From Amoebidium appalachense (taxonomy: Eukaryota > Ichthyosporea), in assembly GCA_963693365.1 (NCBI GenBank), contig CAVNZM010000003.1, forward strand, positions 2,294,001-2,358,000: a stretch of DNA of 64,000 bases, written 5' to 3'. Shown here one piece after another: positions 54,527-64,000 of this stretch. How positions within the stretch are numbered: position 1 is the first letter of the stretch; every line of letters begins with the position of its first letter. Position numbers and translations under genes: made by a program. The notes under the pieces are model-generated. The model searched no databases, had not been told where the DNA came from, and saw only the letters and a program-made list of their open reading frames with translations.

Positions 54527-55490
54527 TTGTTTAGCTTTGTACTAAGGCTTGTCTAGGCTCTGTGAATCCCATGTAAGCCGGTATAGCTCGGGGGCACCTG
54601 CAGCGCCCCTCGTCTAGTGTGTGGTCGTGCTGGAAAACGCACTAAGCCATACATGCACACGAGGGGCAATGCTCCCACCTTCTCCCAAAATATAGACCGC
54701 GTAAACCAACATGAAGGATCCATGCGCGTGGGCGCGTGGGCAGTGCCTTCCACCAGGGGAGGGTGTGGCAGGTTAAGAAGCCGTTCAACTTGGATGTCAA
54801 GGCAGCCGATAGATGCACCTCCCGACTCCTATCCCTATTCGCTGATAACACACTGGCACACGCGCCCGCGCACACACACACACAGGCATACACAGGCACA
54901 GACGCAGAAACAGATACAGACACATCACCACCACAACCATCCCCCCTTCCCCCCGCCCCCCCCCCCCCCCCCCTCCGAGTCCCCCCCCCCCCCTCCCATT
55001 CCCTCCTAACCATGTATACACACACACACACTCCCACCCCCTGTGCCTTGCGTACACCTTTGCACATGCCGTCCGACCTCTAAAACCGGCGGAAACGAAG
55101 GTTAATATATGGTTACCTGTGTGTTGTGCAATTGTTTTTTTCTTTTTTTTTTTTTCTTTTTTCCTTTTTCTTTTTTTTGTTTTTGGAGGGGGGGGGGGGG
55201 GGGGGGGGGGATAGACATTGGAATGGGAAGTTAAATCAGCAAGCAGTCGGGGTGTGGGATTTGAAACTTTTAAGGGAGGACGGTTAACGTTGTTGGGGGG
55301 GAAGGAAGGGGGGGGGGGGGGGGAGATGGCTGGTTGAAGTGACTCGGAGGAAGTGATCATACATCTCTAGGCCTATATATAGCGCAGCTTTTGCCCGCCC
55401 CCCTCTCCCCTCCCGGCATGCCACACACACACACGCACACGCACGCGCGCCCATGCACGCACACGCACACACACACACGCACGCACACAG

Positions 55491-55538
<48 letters not shown>

Positions 55539-55780
55539 ACACGTGCACATACACACACACACACACACTACACACACAATGTGACACACACACACAGACA
55601 TGTGCACACACACACACACACACCTCTGATGAATTCCCTCGTCCGTTCCGCAAAAGAACCTTTCATTCCTTGACATTATTCATCCATAATGCCGCCACAC
55701 CGCCTCGACATGCACGCACGGCTTCCAACCTATAAAAACCACAAGGTTCCTCGGCAACCTCTACAATATTGGGGGGGGGG
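54527..55780. other. unique sequence and CA-rich repeats
   Basis: 54740-54860 has a plus-strand frame reading AFHQGRVWQVKKPFNLDVKA, then ADRCTSRLLSLFADNTLA, of ordinary composition but unassigned. The rest is poly(C) at 54957-54993, T/G tracts at 55135-55210, G-rich 55296-55324 and CA arrays at 55420-55620. Confidence 0.4.
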
Positions 55781-56160
55781 GGCGGGTTGGTGCAATGGTA
55801 AGATCTCTGCGTGTCAAGCACAAAGTCGCAGGATCGATCCTGGTTACCTTCCGATATTTTTCTGCCTCGACGGTCCACCGGTCTGGCCGCCCCCTAGAAG
55901 CCATCACCCCAGACCACGTCAAGCAGCACCACCAATTTGTTATCATCCGGCCGCAAGACATGACGTCATGAACAGCACCGGCCCTCTGACGTCGACGGCG
56001 CGCCGCTTGGGCATTCCAGCCCAACATTCAAGTGGGAGACCAGTCCGAGTCACCGGCCACGGTTCGGGTCAGCGTCCTGGGCATGGGGTCTTCCCCTTTC
56101 AAGTCAAATATATGTTTGTGTATGTGTCCCGGGTCGCTCCCGGCTGGTGTTGTTAAAGTG
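55781..56160 (+). mobile_element. tRNA-like SINE candidate
   Basis: TGGTGCAATGG (55788-55798) resembles a Pol III A box and GGATCGATCC (55831-55840) a B box, 32 bp apart, as in a tRNA gene. No acceptor stem or proper T-arm can be drawn, so it is not a functional tRNA. A GC-rich unique body of about 300 bp follows. Only one copy is seen in this window, so the SINE call rests on the promoter boxes. Confidence 0.4.
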
Positions 56161-56804
56161 AGCTGTGCTCACTTCCCCACTAGCGCATAATGTACAGTGC
56201 CTCGGCTGCAGGCTGTATGCATGCCAGAGTGTCTAACCGACGCACTGCAACGTATATGACCAGCATAAGACCATTACTACCAAATGATACTTACGGACGT
56301 TTACATATCCCATCGGACCCGATAGCACGGGCCGCCGCGCCACGGCCGCAGGCGCGCGTATGTCCTGTCCTACACACACTCTCGCAAATCCGTCAACCGA
56401 AGTCATCATAATAAGTGACACAATTTTAACATACTTGAACATTTAAACAGCTTTGTAATAACATTCGAAAGTAATAGAACGAAAAGGGTCGATAACTCGA
56501 AAACCGTTGCTTCATTCAATATGTATGTATCAATGTCATGCAGGACCTCGGTCCGACATGCATATCGAATTCCAGGAAAATTCCACGAGATCATTCGGAT
56601 AAAACTTTCTGGACAATTCAGTTCTTTTTTGCAGGATCACATGGGGGTTTACACACTTTTTATTGCGTGGACATTGCCGGAGGCCCAGCCACATTCGACG
56701 GCCTACTGCGTTTTCCAGCACAGCCAATCAAATGCAGCCAGTGACATATGTACATGCTAGGCAACAATGAGCGCCATCGTAGTATCTGACACCCCTATTA
56801 CATA
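56161..56804. other. unique sequence between SINE candidate and LINE fragment
   Basis: No coding or RNA feature recognised. Ordinary base composition, no microsatellites. It may include the 3' UTR of the LINE fragment on the minus strand. Confidence 0.4.
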
Positions 56805-58166
56805 TTATGGGTAAGCAGATGCTAGCATCGGTAGCTCCGACAGAAAGTTAAGGCACCGGATCACAATATCATACTGTGCAGCATTAATAAGGTGATCTAG
56901 GATAGTCATCTTAAAACGGATATATTGAGGAAGAGATGAAGAAAAGAGAATAAAACCGCCAATAACCTCCGGTTCTAATACATTAGCTAACAGGTTGCAT
57001 TTATTGATAGATATGCAGCCGCGAGTAAACCGCCCCCCACACATATTACACATACGAGCAGGAGACACCAGAAACCGATTACACCGCCAAGCCATAATCA
57101 TCTTTGCGTTTTTACACCACACCACATTACGAATAAACGAATCTATGTATGAACGAGACTCTCTAACCGTATCCGCCATATAGGCTACTAGTAGTTGGTG
57201 TTTGTGCGGTCCTAACACCGGAAGGGACTCAACACGTAGAGTAAAAAGATATCTATCAGCCATAGACTTGAAACTATTCATATTCACACTATGATCTAGC
57301 CGTACCTCCGGGGGGGTCGCCAGCCATTCCACATAGCGCTCGGCAATGGGCAGAGACGATGGGGAAGGGAAGAGGTACAGGGGCGAATCCGGCGGGGATG
57401 CGTGTAGCCGGAAGAGCGGGTGGTCCGGGGCACAAGCGGACAGGCGGGTGATGTGCTCGTGAAATTTAAGGGCTAATTCGTGTACGCGTTGTGATGGTGG
57501 TGTGAGTGCGTAGAGAGAATCAAAAAGGCGTCTAGGGATAGGTGTGGAAAGACCAGTGAGAAACATACAACAAGTTGTGTAATGGAAATCATCTAATGAT
57601 TTGAGGACATTAGTAACAGTATCAGGGGGTGCCATAGCTAGTAAGGGCAACCCGTATTCCGACAAAGGGCGAATATATGTGCGAAATATACTAAGACGAT
57701 TGTATAGGTGGACAGTATGAGAAAGAGTAGCAAGATACACATCCCGAAATAACCGAAGACACCTGCCTGCACTCTCCACCCGACGGTCGATCATCCGTTT
57801 GAAACATATGCCCCATTCGTCCACCGGAATCCCCAAATACTTGTATTCGATTGGGCGAGGGAGGGGACTGCCGAAAATACAAACGTCGTCCCATGCCGGT
57901 ATCGATTTTGATAAAAGGGCACACTTTTTGACATTAATCTGCATATCGTTGCGCTGGCACCAATGTTCAACCACACGAATGTATTGCCGTAGTTCGAGAG
58001 GATCGGATGACATAAGCACAATATCGTCGGCAAAAAAGAGGGCGGGAGGAGCCTGGGATGGCAACCCCCCGTCAATTTGTGCCGCAGAAAGAATTGGGGA
58101 CAGTTTGGGCATCAGCAAACTTCCCCGTGGTATTGCCAATATTGTGAGGCTATTATCTATTGCCAA
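56805..58166 (-). pseudogene. non-LTR (LINE) reverse transcriptase fragment, 5'-truncated
   Basis: A continuous frame of about 450 codons without its own plausible start. Its N-terminus begins inside a TATTGCCAAT-type motif and the retrotransposon match starts around 58115. PPALFFADDIVLMS carries the RT catalytic F-A-D-D box. MQINVKKCALLS and YKYLGIPVD follow as RT thumb-region motifs, then a long C-terminal region ending in a cysteine-rich CNMCGGRFTRGC knuckle, as in LINE C-termini. The endonuclease and RT fingers are missing, as expected of a truncated insertion. The frame itself has no stops, so the insertion is fairly recent. Confidence 0.75.
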
Positions 58167-59130
58167 TATCGTAAAAACACCAGATTAACACTGAAGTAAT
58201 ATCAATTATCCATTGCCAATGTATTGCGAGTAGAGATTTTCTGTGGTAGAGACGCTATAGAAGTGTAATAGAACTGTAATATTGACGTAATATCGGCATA
58301 ATATTTTTATATTATTGTCATACCATGCCGGGTCTACCACCAATAACTATATACCGTATGAGTAATGTACTGGCAATATCCCAAAATGCGTGTACGTGTG
58401 CCTATTAACAATACAATTGCGATATTGTCAATGTATTTATTCGGTATTATACTACTGCTTGCGGAGTATTGTCAATACGTTATGAATATATAAAATGTAG
58501 GGCAATTTTGTGTCAAATTATGGTATTGTCCAACGTGGCAAGACTATTGCCAATATATTATGAATGTATTATTCCTGACCATTTTGAGATATTGGCAATA
58601 TACCCAACCCATATGTCCCATATGGCCGATACAAACATAACGTCGCTATTGGTTATAGGGTTGTGATACTATTATAATAGGATCTCAATTCGGTCGAAAT
58701 GTATTGCCAATGTATGCGTCACAATATCAAGACTATTATGCACCTATTATCAATAGGTAAAAGCAACCGAAAATATGGGGCGTGTATTTTATTGCCAATA
58801 TATTGGTAAAATATTGGGGATGAAAGATCAGGTCACTTTATTTATGTAGTCGCAATATTGTGAATGTATTGCCAACACAATGTCATGTTCAACAAACATG
58901 TTCGGAGTGTAGTCCTCGTATGCGCAGTACATTGCTAATACCGTGGTATTAGGGTGGACATATACTGACATTATGTAGATCATATCCTACCCATATCACA
59001 TCCATATTAGTAGGACATAAACATGATATAGCAAGAAAACTTTTATCCTATTGCGAATATCTAAGGCACAAGTGGTATTGGCAATGTCACGAATACATCT
59101 ATAATACTGTTGTTTTGTACGGGTCTAAGG
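58120..59130. repeat. AT-rich block dense in TATTGCCAATA / TATTGGCAATA motifs
   Basis: Over 20 exact or one-mismatch occurrences in about 1 kb, in both orientations, of ATTGCCAAT, ATTGGCAAT, CAATATTG and ATTGTCAAT. They are irregularly spaced and embedded in AT-rich sequence. There are no long open frames or terminal repeats. The block overlaps the first 15 or so codons of the LINE frame. Confidence 0.75.
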
Positions 59131-59435
59131 GAGCAGAGTGCACAGAGGTGTCATGTAAAACACGACTAACACATTAATGAGAGGGCAATCGGAGTTGTTC
59201 ACGAGACATTGAAAGATTCAAACAACAACTGATTCTTTATTGTGCTCTCGGTTCCTTTTGTACTTGCGACTTATCACCTTATCACAACTAAAGAGGGAGA
59301 ACCAATCGGTTCTATCAGAAGATAGAAAAACACATTCCAACAGAGCATACGCATTCCAACTTCCGATTAAACTAAAGTTTAGAAATTCTTACTTAAATAA
59401 ATTAAGTAATTATACATCTAGTCACTATTAACTCA
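59131..59435. other. AT-rich sequence before the recombinase element repeats
   Basis: No gene. Contains TTCTTTATTGTGCTCTCGGTTCCTTTTG, TAAATAAATTAAG and other LTR-like AT stretches; probably part of a transposon end. Confidence 0.35.
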
Positions 59436-59524
59436 TCTATGAAAACTACTCCGGGACGTGTGTTGCCTCTAGGGGGACATCCCCTTGGACGAAAGTGAAC
59501 CTGCAATGGTTGTAAACCACGGCA
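59436..59524. repeat. 89-bp direct repeat, copy 1 (recombinase element)
   Basis: Identical over 89 bp to 60004-60092 (starts TCTATGAAAACTACTCCGGG, ends TTGTAAACCACGGCA). It probably marks the outer end of the tyrosine-recombinase element. Confidence 0.95.
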
Positions 59525-60003
59525 AGCCCCCAGTCATCAATTTATTGATCCGTGAGGTCCATGTGCCCAAAAAACGGGGGAAGTCTTCGCCCCGTGAAAA
59601 AACAGCACGTATGTGTGGATCAATGGGGGTTGTGTGTGGGTGTAGGTGGGTGGGTGAAAAGGAATATATAGCTGTAAGGCTGTGGATGCTAAACACAGAA
59701 GATGTGTTTGTAGCTTGCTGATCTGCTAAAAACTGTCGTGCTTATATACCTAAGCCTACCGATCTGAGCCAATCAAAAATCGATCTAGTGATATGTGAAA
59801 TCTGATCCGAGCCAATCATAACTCGGTCTAGTGATCTGTGGTATCTGATGTTTTGACTGGCTAATAGGTGCCCGTGTGCGGGCAGCCAACCGCTAACTGC
59901 TAAAACACGAAATGAAGCCTACATGGTTATGTTGGTACCGAACACCCATCCTACGTGTTTACCCAGAAAAATATTTATGTCAATAATTTCCACAAATAAA
60001 ACC
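59525..60003. other. spacer between the 89-bp direct repeats
   Basis: 479 bp, AT-rich, with TATATA elements (59664, 59745) and duplicated GAGCCAATCAnAAnTCG pieces (59766 and 59810). In PAT/Ngaro-type elements the space between the B repeats holds the A2 repeat, whose partner A1 would lie at the far end, outside this window. Confidence 0.4.
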
Positions 60004-60092
60004 TCTATGAAAACTACTCCGGGACGTGTGTTGCCTCTAGGGGGACATCCCCTTGGACGAAAGTGAACCTGCAATGGTTGTAAACCACGGCA
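60004..60092. repeat. 89-bp direct repeat, copy 2 (recombinase element)
   Basis: Identical to 59436-59524. It lies 28 bp beyond the stop codon of the tyrosine recombinase. Confidence 0.95.
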
Positions 60093-60120
60093 CGAGAGCA
60101 GTATGCTTGCTCCAAAGGTT

Positions 60121-61099
60121 TCACTTAAGAATAGAGGCGAATACACGTGTGGTGGTGGCAGCAATGGAGGCCGGACGAAGTCGGGTATAGATCAGGAAGC
60201 AGTCGGAGGACCACCTGCCGAGTTGTTTGATCCGGGAGTCGTCGACCCCGGCCTCAGCCAGTGCTGTGGCCCCCCCGATGCGGAGGCTGTGTCCGGCAAA
60301 CCGGGAGGGTGAGAGGCCTGCCCGGGAGAGGAGGGCACGGAAATCGGCAGAGAAAGCACTCTTGGTGTAGGGGATGCCACCGAGACTGAAGAGGGGGTCG
60401 TCGGGTTGACCGGACGTTGTATCCAGGAACTGCCGGAGGAGATGGGCTGGGGAGAAGTGGGTGAGGGGCAGGGCAGCTAGGGTGACGTTGACACCTCGGG
60501 CCTGTACATCCGTCTTAGAGGTTGGCAGGTGGAGGGTGGCATGGGACAAAGTACCGGTGGGGGTGTAGCTGAAGGTCACGTCCTTCCGTTTAACGTGACG
60601 GGACGGGTCGAAAGAAGTCAGGGTCTTGGAGGTAAATTCCCCTGAACGGAGGAGACCACAGAAACCGACGATGAGGGCCGTCCATAGCCGGAGATTGGCC
60701 GAGGAGGCCTTGGTGGGGCACTGGCCATGGAGTAGGCGGAGGTGGGAGGGGAGGAGGGGTTCCCTGGTGGATGAGCGGGGTCGGATGTTGTGAGAAAGCT
60801 GCCATCGGCCCACCCCCCGTAGGAACCAGGCCAGAGACTTGTCGTGGGGGTAGGGAGCAGGGAGGCCCATGTCGAGGTGGAGCCTAGTGATGGCCGAATT
60901 GTAGCCGGTTAAGGAAGAGGCCTGTACCCCTCGTTGGGCACACCAGGCGAGAAAAAGTTGCACGGTGTGTGGGGAGGCCGGGAGGGAGGACCCGGAGGAG
61001 GATTGCAGCCGAGATGCCACACAGAAATCGATGAACACTTTTTGCACCCGGGAGTAAAAGGCCCGAGAGTCGAGGTTGAGACTCAGGGCCTGGCATTCC
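60121..61099 (-). CDS. tyrosine recombinase of a transposable element, N-terminus interrupted
   Basis: Site-specific recombinase of the phage-integrase fold, carried by eukaryotic DIRS/Ngaro/PAT or Crypton elements. The frame is open from the Copia LTR edge (61099) to the stop at 60121, about 325 codons. Catalytic residues are all visible: Arg in CGLLRSGEF, Lys in TSKTDVQ, His and Arg in AGHSLRIGGATALAEAGV, Trp in LGRWSSDCF and nucleophile Tyr in LIYTRLRP. Upstream of the SAM-like N-terminal region (SPHTVQLFLAWCAQRGVQ) the frame runs directly into the LTR with no start codon, so the true 5' end was separated by the Copia insertion. Identical 89-bp repeats downstream favour a split-direct-repeat element; no RT or methyltransferase is in the window. 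Confidence 0.85.
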
Positions 61100-61807
61100 T
61101 GTTATTTTGTGTGGGTAAACGGAGAAGCAGAGAGCACAGATGGGTGTTATGATATACACAACACAGAGACACACGGGAAAAACACAACCGGAGAGGAGGA
61201 ACGATTTCTGGAACCATGGGAAGTGAATACGACTGCTTATGATTTATTTCAAGATGAGGTCCCTTTTATACTTGGGAATGTGAAACGATAAACCAATCAA
61301 AAGAACGAAAACTATGAGTGTAAAATATATCGATTAAAATGTCTGTCGACACATAGAATATAAAACTCAATCCTCTAATGAAAGAAACTTCTAATAAAAC
61401 CACGGAAACATTTAACAAAATGAAACCACTTATGTAACTATTAATTCATAACATACATTTATACATGTTCTTATCATAACACGTCTAAATATAATTATTC
61501 CTAATAGTTGAAGAACATAGCACAATGCTACGTCGTGGGAAAGGAATGAGAAAGGAATGTAAGTTACTATATTTGGGAAAATACAAACGAGATATGATTG
61601 GATGACATATATAGATTTTGACACAAACGACAATACGTGTGCGCGGGCTAAGTATGTCGATACGTACACAGATCTAAGATGTCGTGTACACGGAAACGGA
61701 AAAGAAAGAAAGAAATGAAGAAAGGAAAAGGAAACAAACTACAACAACTAATAAATAAATACAAAACTCAACTTCTAAGTCTTGCTGAGAATCAAGTGAA
61801 GATGACA
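61100..61807 (-). repeat. 3' LTR of Copia element
   Basis: On the minus strand it begins TGTCATCTTCACTTG, just after the purine-rich GAGTGGGGA (polypurine tract), and ends CACAAAATAACA. So 5'-TG...CA-3' borders, 708 bp. Internal signals: AGTATAAAAGGGACC (TATA, about 61263-61277) and AAATAAATC (poly(A) signal, about 61242-61250). Very AT-rich compared with flanks. The 5' LTR is outside the window, so identity cannot be tested. Confidence 0.7.
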
Positions 61808-62288
61808 TCCCCACTCAAGGGTTGGAAGTTGGGTTCTCGTGAAGTTTGTTGATGTGACTGTTGATGTTAAGACTCTCACACATGTAGAAGCAGGTGCCGT
61901 GAAGTCACAGTCAAGTTTCCCCACTCGAGAAGACAATGAAGAAGACTTGAAGGTGCAAGCCGGGGAAGAAAACCAAAACGGAAGAAGCACACAACGACGG
62001 TTGCCTCTGAAGACTCGGAACATGACGGTAGCCAATGACGATATATAAATATATATAGAAGAAAAACAACTAGTGTATGTGTGACGTGTTGGTGGCTAAT
62101 GATTTATACATTATATATATGATGGTATATAAATAAACGACGGATGGTGGAGAAGAAATCCCCACTGAAGATGCACACACTGAAGATCGATGAAGACAGC
62201 AGTAGACTTTCGTTGGGAGGTGTCTCTACACGGTGATGTGTAGACCTCTGGCCAGGGCCCCAACCTACTTGAAGACCACTGTAGATGA

Positions 62289-62330
<42 letters not shown>

Positions 62331-62331
62331 C
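61808..62331 (-). other. Copia 3' untranslated region with polypurine tract and poly(G)
   Basis: 524 bp between pol stop and LTR. It contains the polypurine tract TTGAGTGGGGA next to the LTR (61808-61818) and a second CAGTGGGGAT at about 62159-62168. A 36-bp poly(G) lies at 62291-62326, only 5 bp from the stop; it is the only long homopolymer in the transposon zone. Confidence 0.7.
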
Positions 62332-64000
62332 TCAGTCACGAAGACTGAGTGAATCACGGTGCTGCTCGTGGGAGGGCCCGGGCAGGGGCTTGGTGAAGAT
62401 GTCAGCCACGTTGTCTTTGCTGGACACGTAGGTGACGACCACATCCCCACTCTTGATGTAGTCCTTCGTGTTGTGGTAACGGACTGCAATGTGTTTGGTC
62501 CGGTGCTTGATGCTGTTGGTGTGCAGGAGGGCAATGGTGGACTGGTTGTCACAGTAGACGGGGGTGGGGTCGGTCATCGGGTAGCCGAGTTCACGGAGGA
62601 GATCACGGTGCCAGATGACGTTTTGAACAGCAGCATTGATGGCCAGAAGCTCAGCCTCGGTGGTGGATGTTGCCGTGATGGACTGCAGCTTCGAATACCA
62701 TGTGATGGGTATGCCCTTGAAGAAGATGACGTATCCGGTGGTTGAACGACGGGTGTTGGGGCAGTTGGCAAAGTCAGCATCAGAATAACACTCCAGCAAG
62801 GGGGTGTTGTCGTCGGAAGCAGACTTGTCGTAGTGAAGGCCGAGGTTGGAAGTGCCGATGAGGTACCGAACTACACGGAGTAGACATTCCCATGCAAGTT
62901 TGGTGGGGTTGGCACTGAATCTACCGAGGTAGCCGATGGCAAAGGAGATGTCGGGCCGGGAACAACGAGCAACCCACAAAAGACGGCCGAGTAGTTCACG
63001 GTAGGGAACCTTGATGGGTGGTGAGTCGTTCTCGTTGATGGTGATGACGGTGCCGACGGGAATGGGAGTAGCCTTGGGGTGAGCATCGTTGAGGTTGAAG
63101 TCTCTGACGATGTCGTTGATGTAGGATTGTTGAAGCAGCTTGAGGTGACCGGGTGTGTGGATGAGCTGGGTGCCAAGGAAGATGTCGGGAAGGTCAACCT
63201 TGCAGAGAGCTGACTTCATGATGTGGTCTACTAGATCCTTGGTGTGGGAAGAGTTGGCCGTGCAGATGATGATGACGTCGTCCACATAGTTGCCAGTGAG
63301 GATGATGTCACCGTTGGGGAAGGTCTTGATGTAGACACATGGATCTGAACGGAGACGTTCAAGACCGTGAGTAAGGAGGACCTTGTCGAAGTACTCATAC
63401 CAGGCCAGTGATGCTTGCTTGAGCCCGTAGAGTGCCTTCTTAAGTTTCCAGACCTTGTGTTCGTTGCCGGGGGTGATGAAGCCAGGTGGTGGCTCAATGT
63501 AGATGTCTTCTTGAAGAGGACTGTTGAGGAAGGCAGTTGAGACGTCGAGTTGATGAATCTCATGGTTGCCGTCCACACCGATGGCAAGGAGGGCACGGAC
63601 GGAGGAGGACATCACCACGGGGGAAGAGGTGTCACCGTAGTCAACACCGTAGACTTGAGTGAAGCCCTTTGCAACACCACGAGCTTTGATCTTGGTGTCA
63701 CCGGCTGAGTTGAGGACTTTCTCAGTCACAATCCACTTGAACTTGATGATGTTGGCACCAGGGGGGGGATCAACAATGGTGAAGACATCCTTGGTGATGA
63801 AGGCTTGGTACTCGGAGGTGAGGGCAGCTATGACGGCATCACCGTTGGGACCGTTGCAAAGCTTTTGAATGCCCTTGGGGAGCTGGTCAATGTTGATGGT
63901 CGGTGCTACGATGCTAACCAGTGCCGTTGGAGTCTTGGTGAGACGGGTAGACCGACGAAGGTTGGGCTTGGGGGGGTCCTTGAGAGGGGTGGTGGCCGGG
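62332..64000 (-). CDS. Copia pol polyprotein, reverse transcriptase and RNase H, 5' partial
   Basis: C-terminal part of a Ty1/copia polyprotein, open from the right edge of the window to the stop at 62332 (about 556 codons). Domain order: basic linker (PNLRRSTRLTKTP), RT start (IIKFKWIVTEKVL, then KARGVAKGFTQVYGVDYGDT), DVSTAFLNSPLQEDIY, the catalytic GNYVDDVIIIC, LGRLLWVARCSRPDI, then RNase H with SDADFANCPNTRRSTTGY, TTEAELLAINAAVQN and VYCDNQSTIALLHTN, ending ADIFTKPLPG. No stops or frameshifts are seen, so the element may be recently active. Confidence 0.93.
   Translation of the reverse strand, partial: PATTPLKDPPKPNLRRSTRLTKTPTALVSIVAPTINIDQLPKGIQKLCNGPNGDAVIAALTSEYQAFITKDVFTIVDPPPGANIIKFKWIVTEKVLNSAGDTKIKARGVAKGFTQVYGVDYGDTSSPVVMSSSVRALLAIGVDGNHEIHQLDVSTAFLNSPLQEDIYIEPPPGFITPGNEHKVWKLKKALYGLKQASLAWYEYFDKVLLTHGLERLRSDPCVYIKTFPNGDIILTGNYVDDVIIICTANSSHTKDLVDHIMKSALCKVDLPDIFLGTQLIHTPGHLKLLQQSYINDIVRDFNLNDAHPKATPIPVGTVITINENDSPPIKVPYRELLGRLLWVARCSRPDISFAIGYLGRFSANPTKLAWECLLRVVRYLIGTSNLGLHYDKSASDDNTPLLECYSDADFANCPNTRRSTTGYVIFFKGIPITWYSKLQSITATSTTEAELLAINAAVQNVIWHRDLLRELGYPMTDPTPVYCDNQSTIALLHTNSIKHRTKHIAVRYHNTKDYIKSGDVVVTYVSSKDNVADIFTKPLPGPSHEQHRDSLSLRD

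Larger units (their letters stand above)
61100..64000 (-). mobile_element. Ty1/copia LTR retrotransposon, 3' part, inserted in the recombinase frame
   Basis: Comprises pol C-terminus (62332-64000, open to the window edge), an untranslated stretch, polypurine tract and 3' LTR. The 5' LTR, gag, protease and integrase must lie beyond 64000. It abuts the tyrosine-recombinase frame at 61099/61100; the 5 bp ATTCC there (61095-61099) would be the expected target duplication. Confidence 0.8.

Noticed and set aside
55788-55860. Functional tRNA gene
   Set aside because: A and B boxes are present but no acceptor stem, anticodon stem or standard T-loop can be formed.
60121-61099. Prophage integrase or bacterial contamination
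   Set aside because: The flanks are eukaryotic transposons, the 89-bp repeats fit a eukaryotic element, and there are no phage genes or bacterial gene layout.

Overview
This is a stretch of eukaryotic nuclear genome, probably from a unicellular alga or protist. The evidence is many spliced introns with GT-AG borders, a nuclear mRNA-capping enzyme, class I ribonucleotide reductase R2, a CHX/KHA1-type cation/H+ antiporter, a selenoprotein, and LINE, Copia and tyrosine-recombinase elements. The lineage cannot be named from the sequence. Roughly the left 55 kb is full of simple repeats: dozens of poly(G)/poly(C) tracts, long (CA)n, (GA)n and (CT)n arrays, and minisatellites. These produce many meaningless low-complexity open frames (VCVCVC, HTHTHT, SLSLSL, poly-P, poly-G). 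The real exons are short, GC3-rich islands between them, and I recovered them by matching protein motifs with consistent splice phases.

Layout. 1-359 (-): possible THAP-like exon running off the left edge. 1791-5403 (+): CPA2 antiporter, two exons, with a one-base frameshift. 8155-27213 (-): bifunctional mRNA-capping enzyme, 17 exons over 19 kb, with a one-base coding discrepancy in a G-run of the acidic linker. 30128-32710 (-): ribonucleotide reductase R2, six exons, with TATA, E2F-like and CCAAT elements upstream. 37378-43713 (-): selenoprotein S (SELENOS/VIMP), five exons, with an in-frame UGA (selenocysteine) two codons before the stop, and a SECIS-like fold and poly(A) signal downstream. 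43.7-56.8 kb: satellites, a 1.13-kb tandem duplication with a hypothetical frame, weak exon candidates and a tRNA-like SINE candidate. 56.8-64 kb: transposon zone with a LINE RT fragment, an AT-rich block dense in TATTGCCAATA-like motifs, a tyrosine-recombinase element with 89-bp direct repeats, and a Copia retrotransposon whose 3' LTR interrupts the recombinase frame.

The four confident genes are unrelated housekeeping functions: ion homeostasis, mRNA capping, dNTP synthesis and ER redox/ERAD. There is no operon-like logic. The most notable findings are the UGA-encoded selenoprotein, missed by ordinary ORF calling; a recurring pattern in which minisatellites abut splice sites and copy them; and the nested Copia-in-recombinase insertion.
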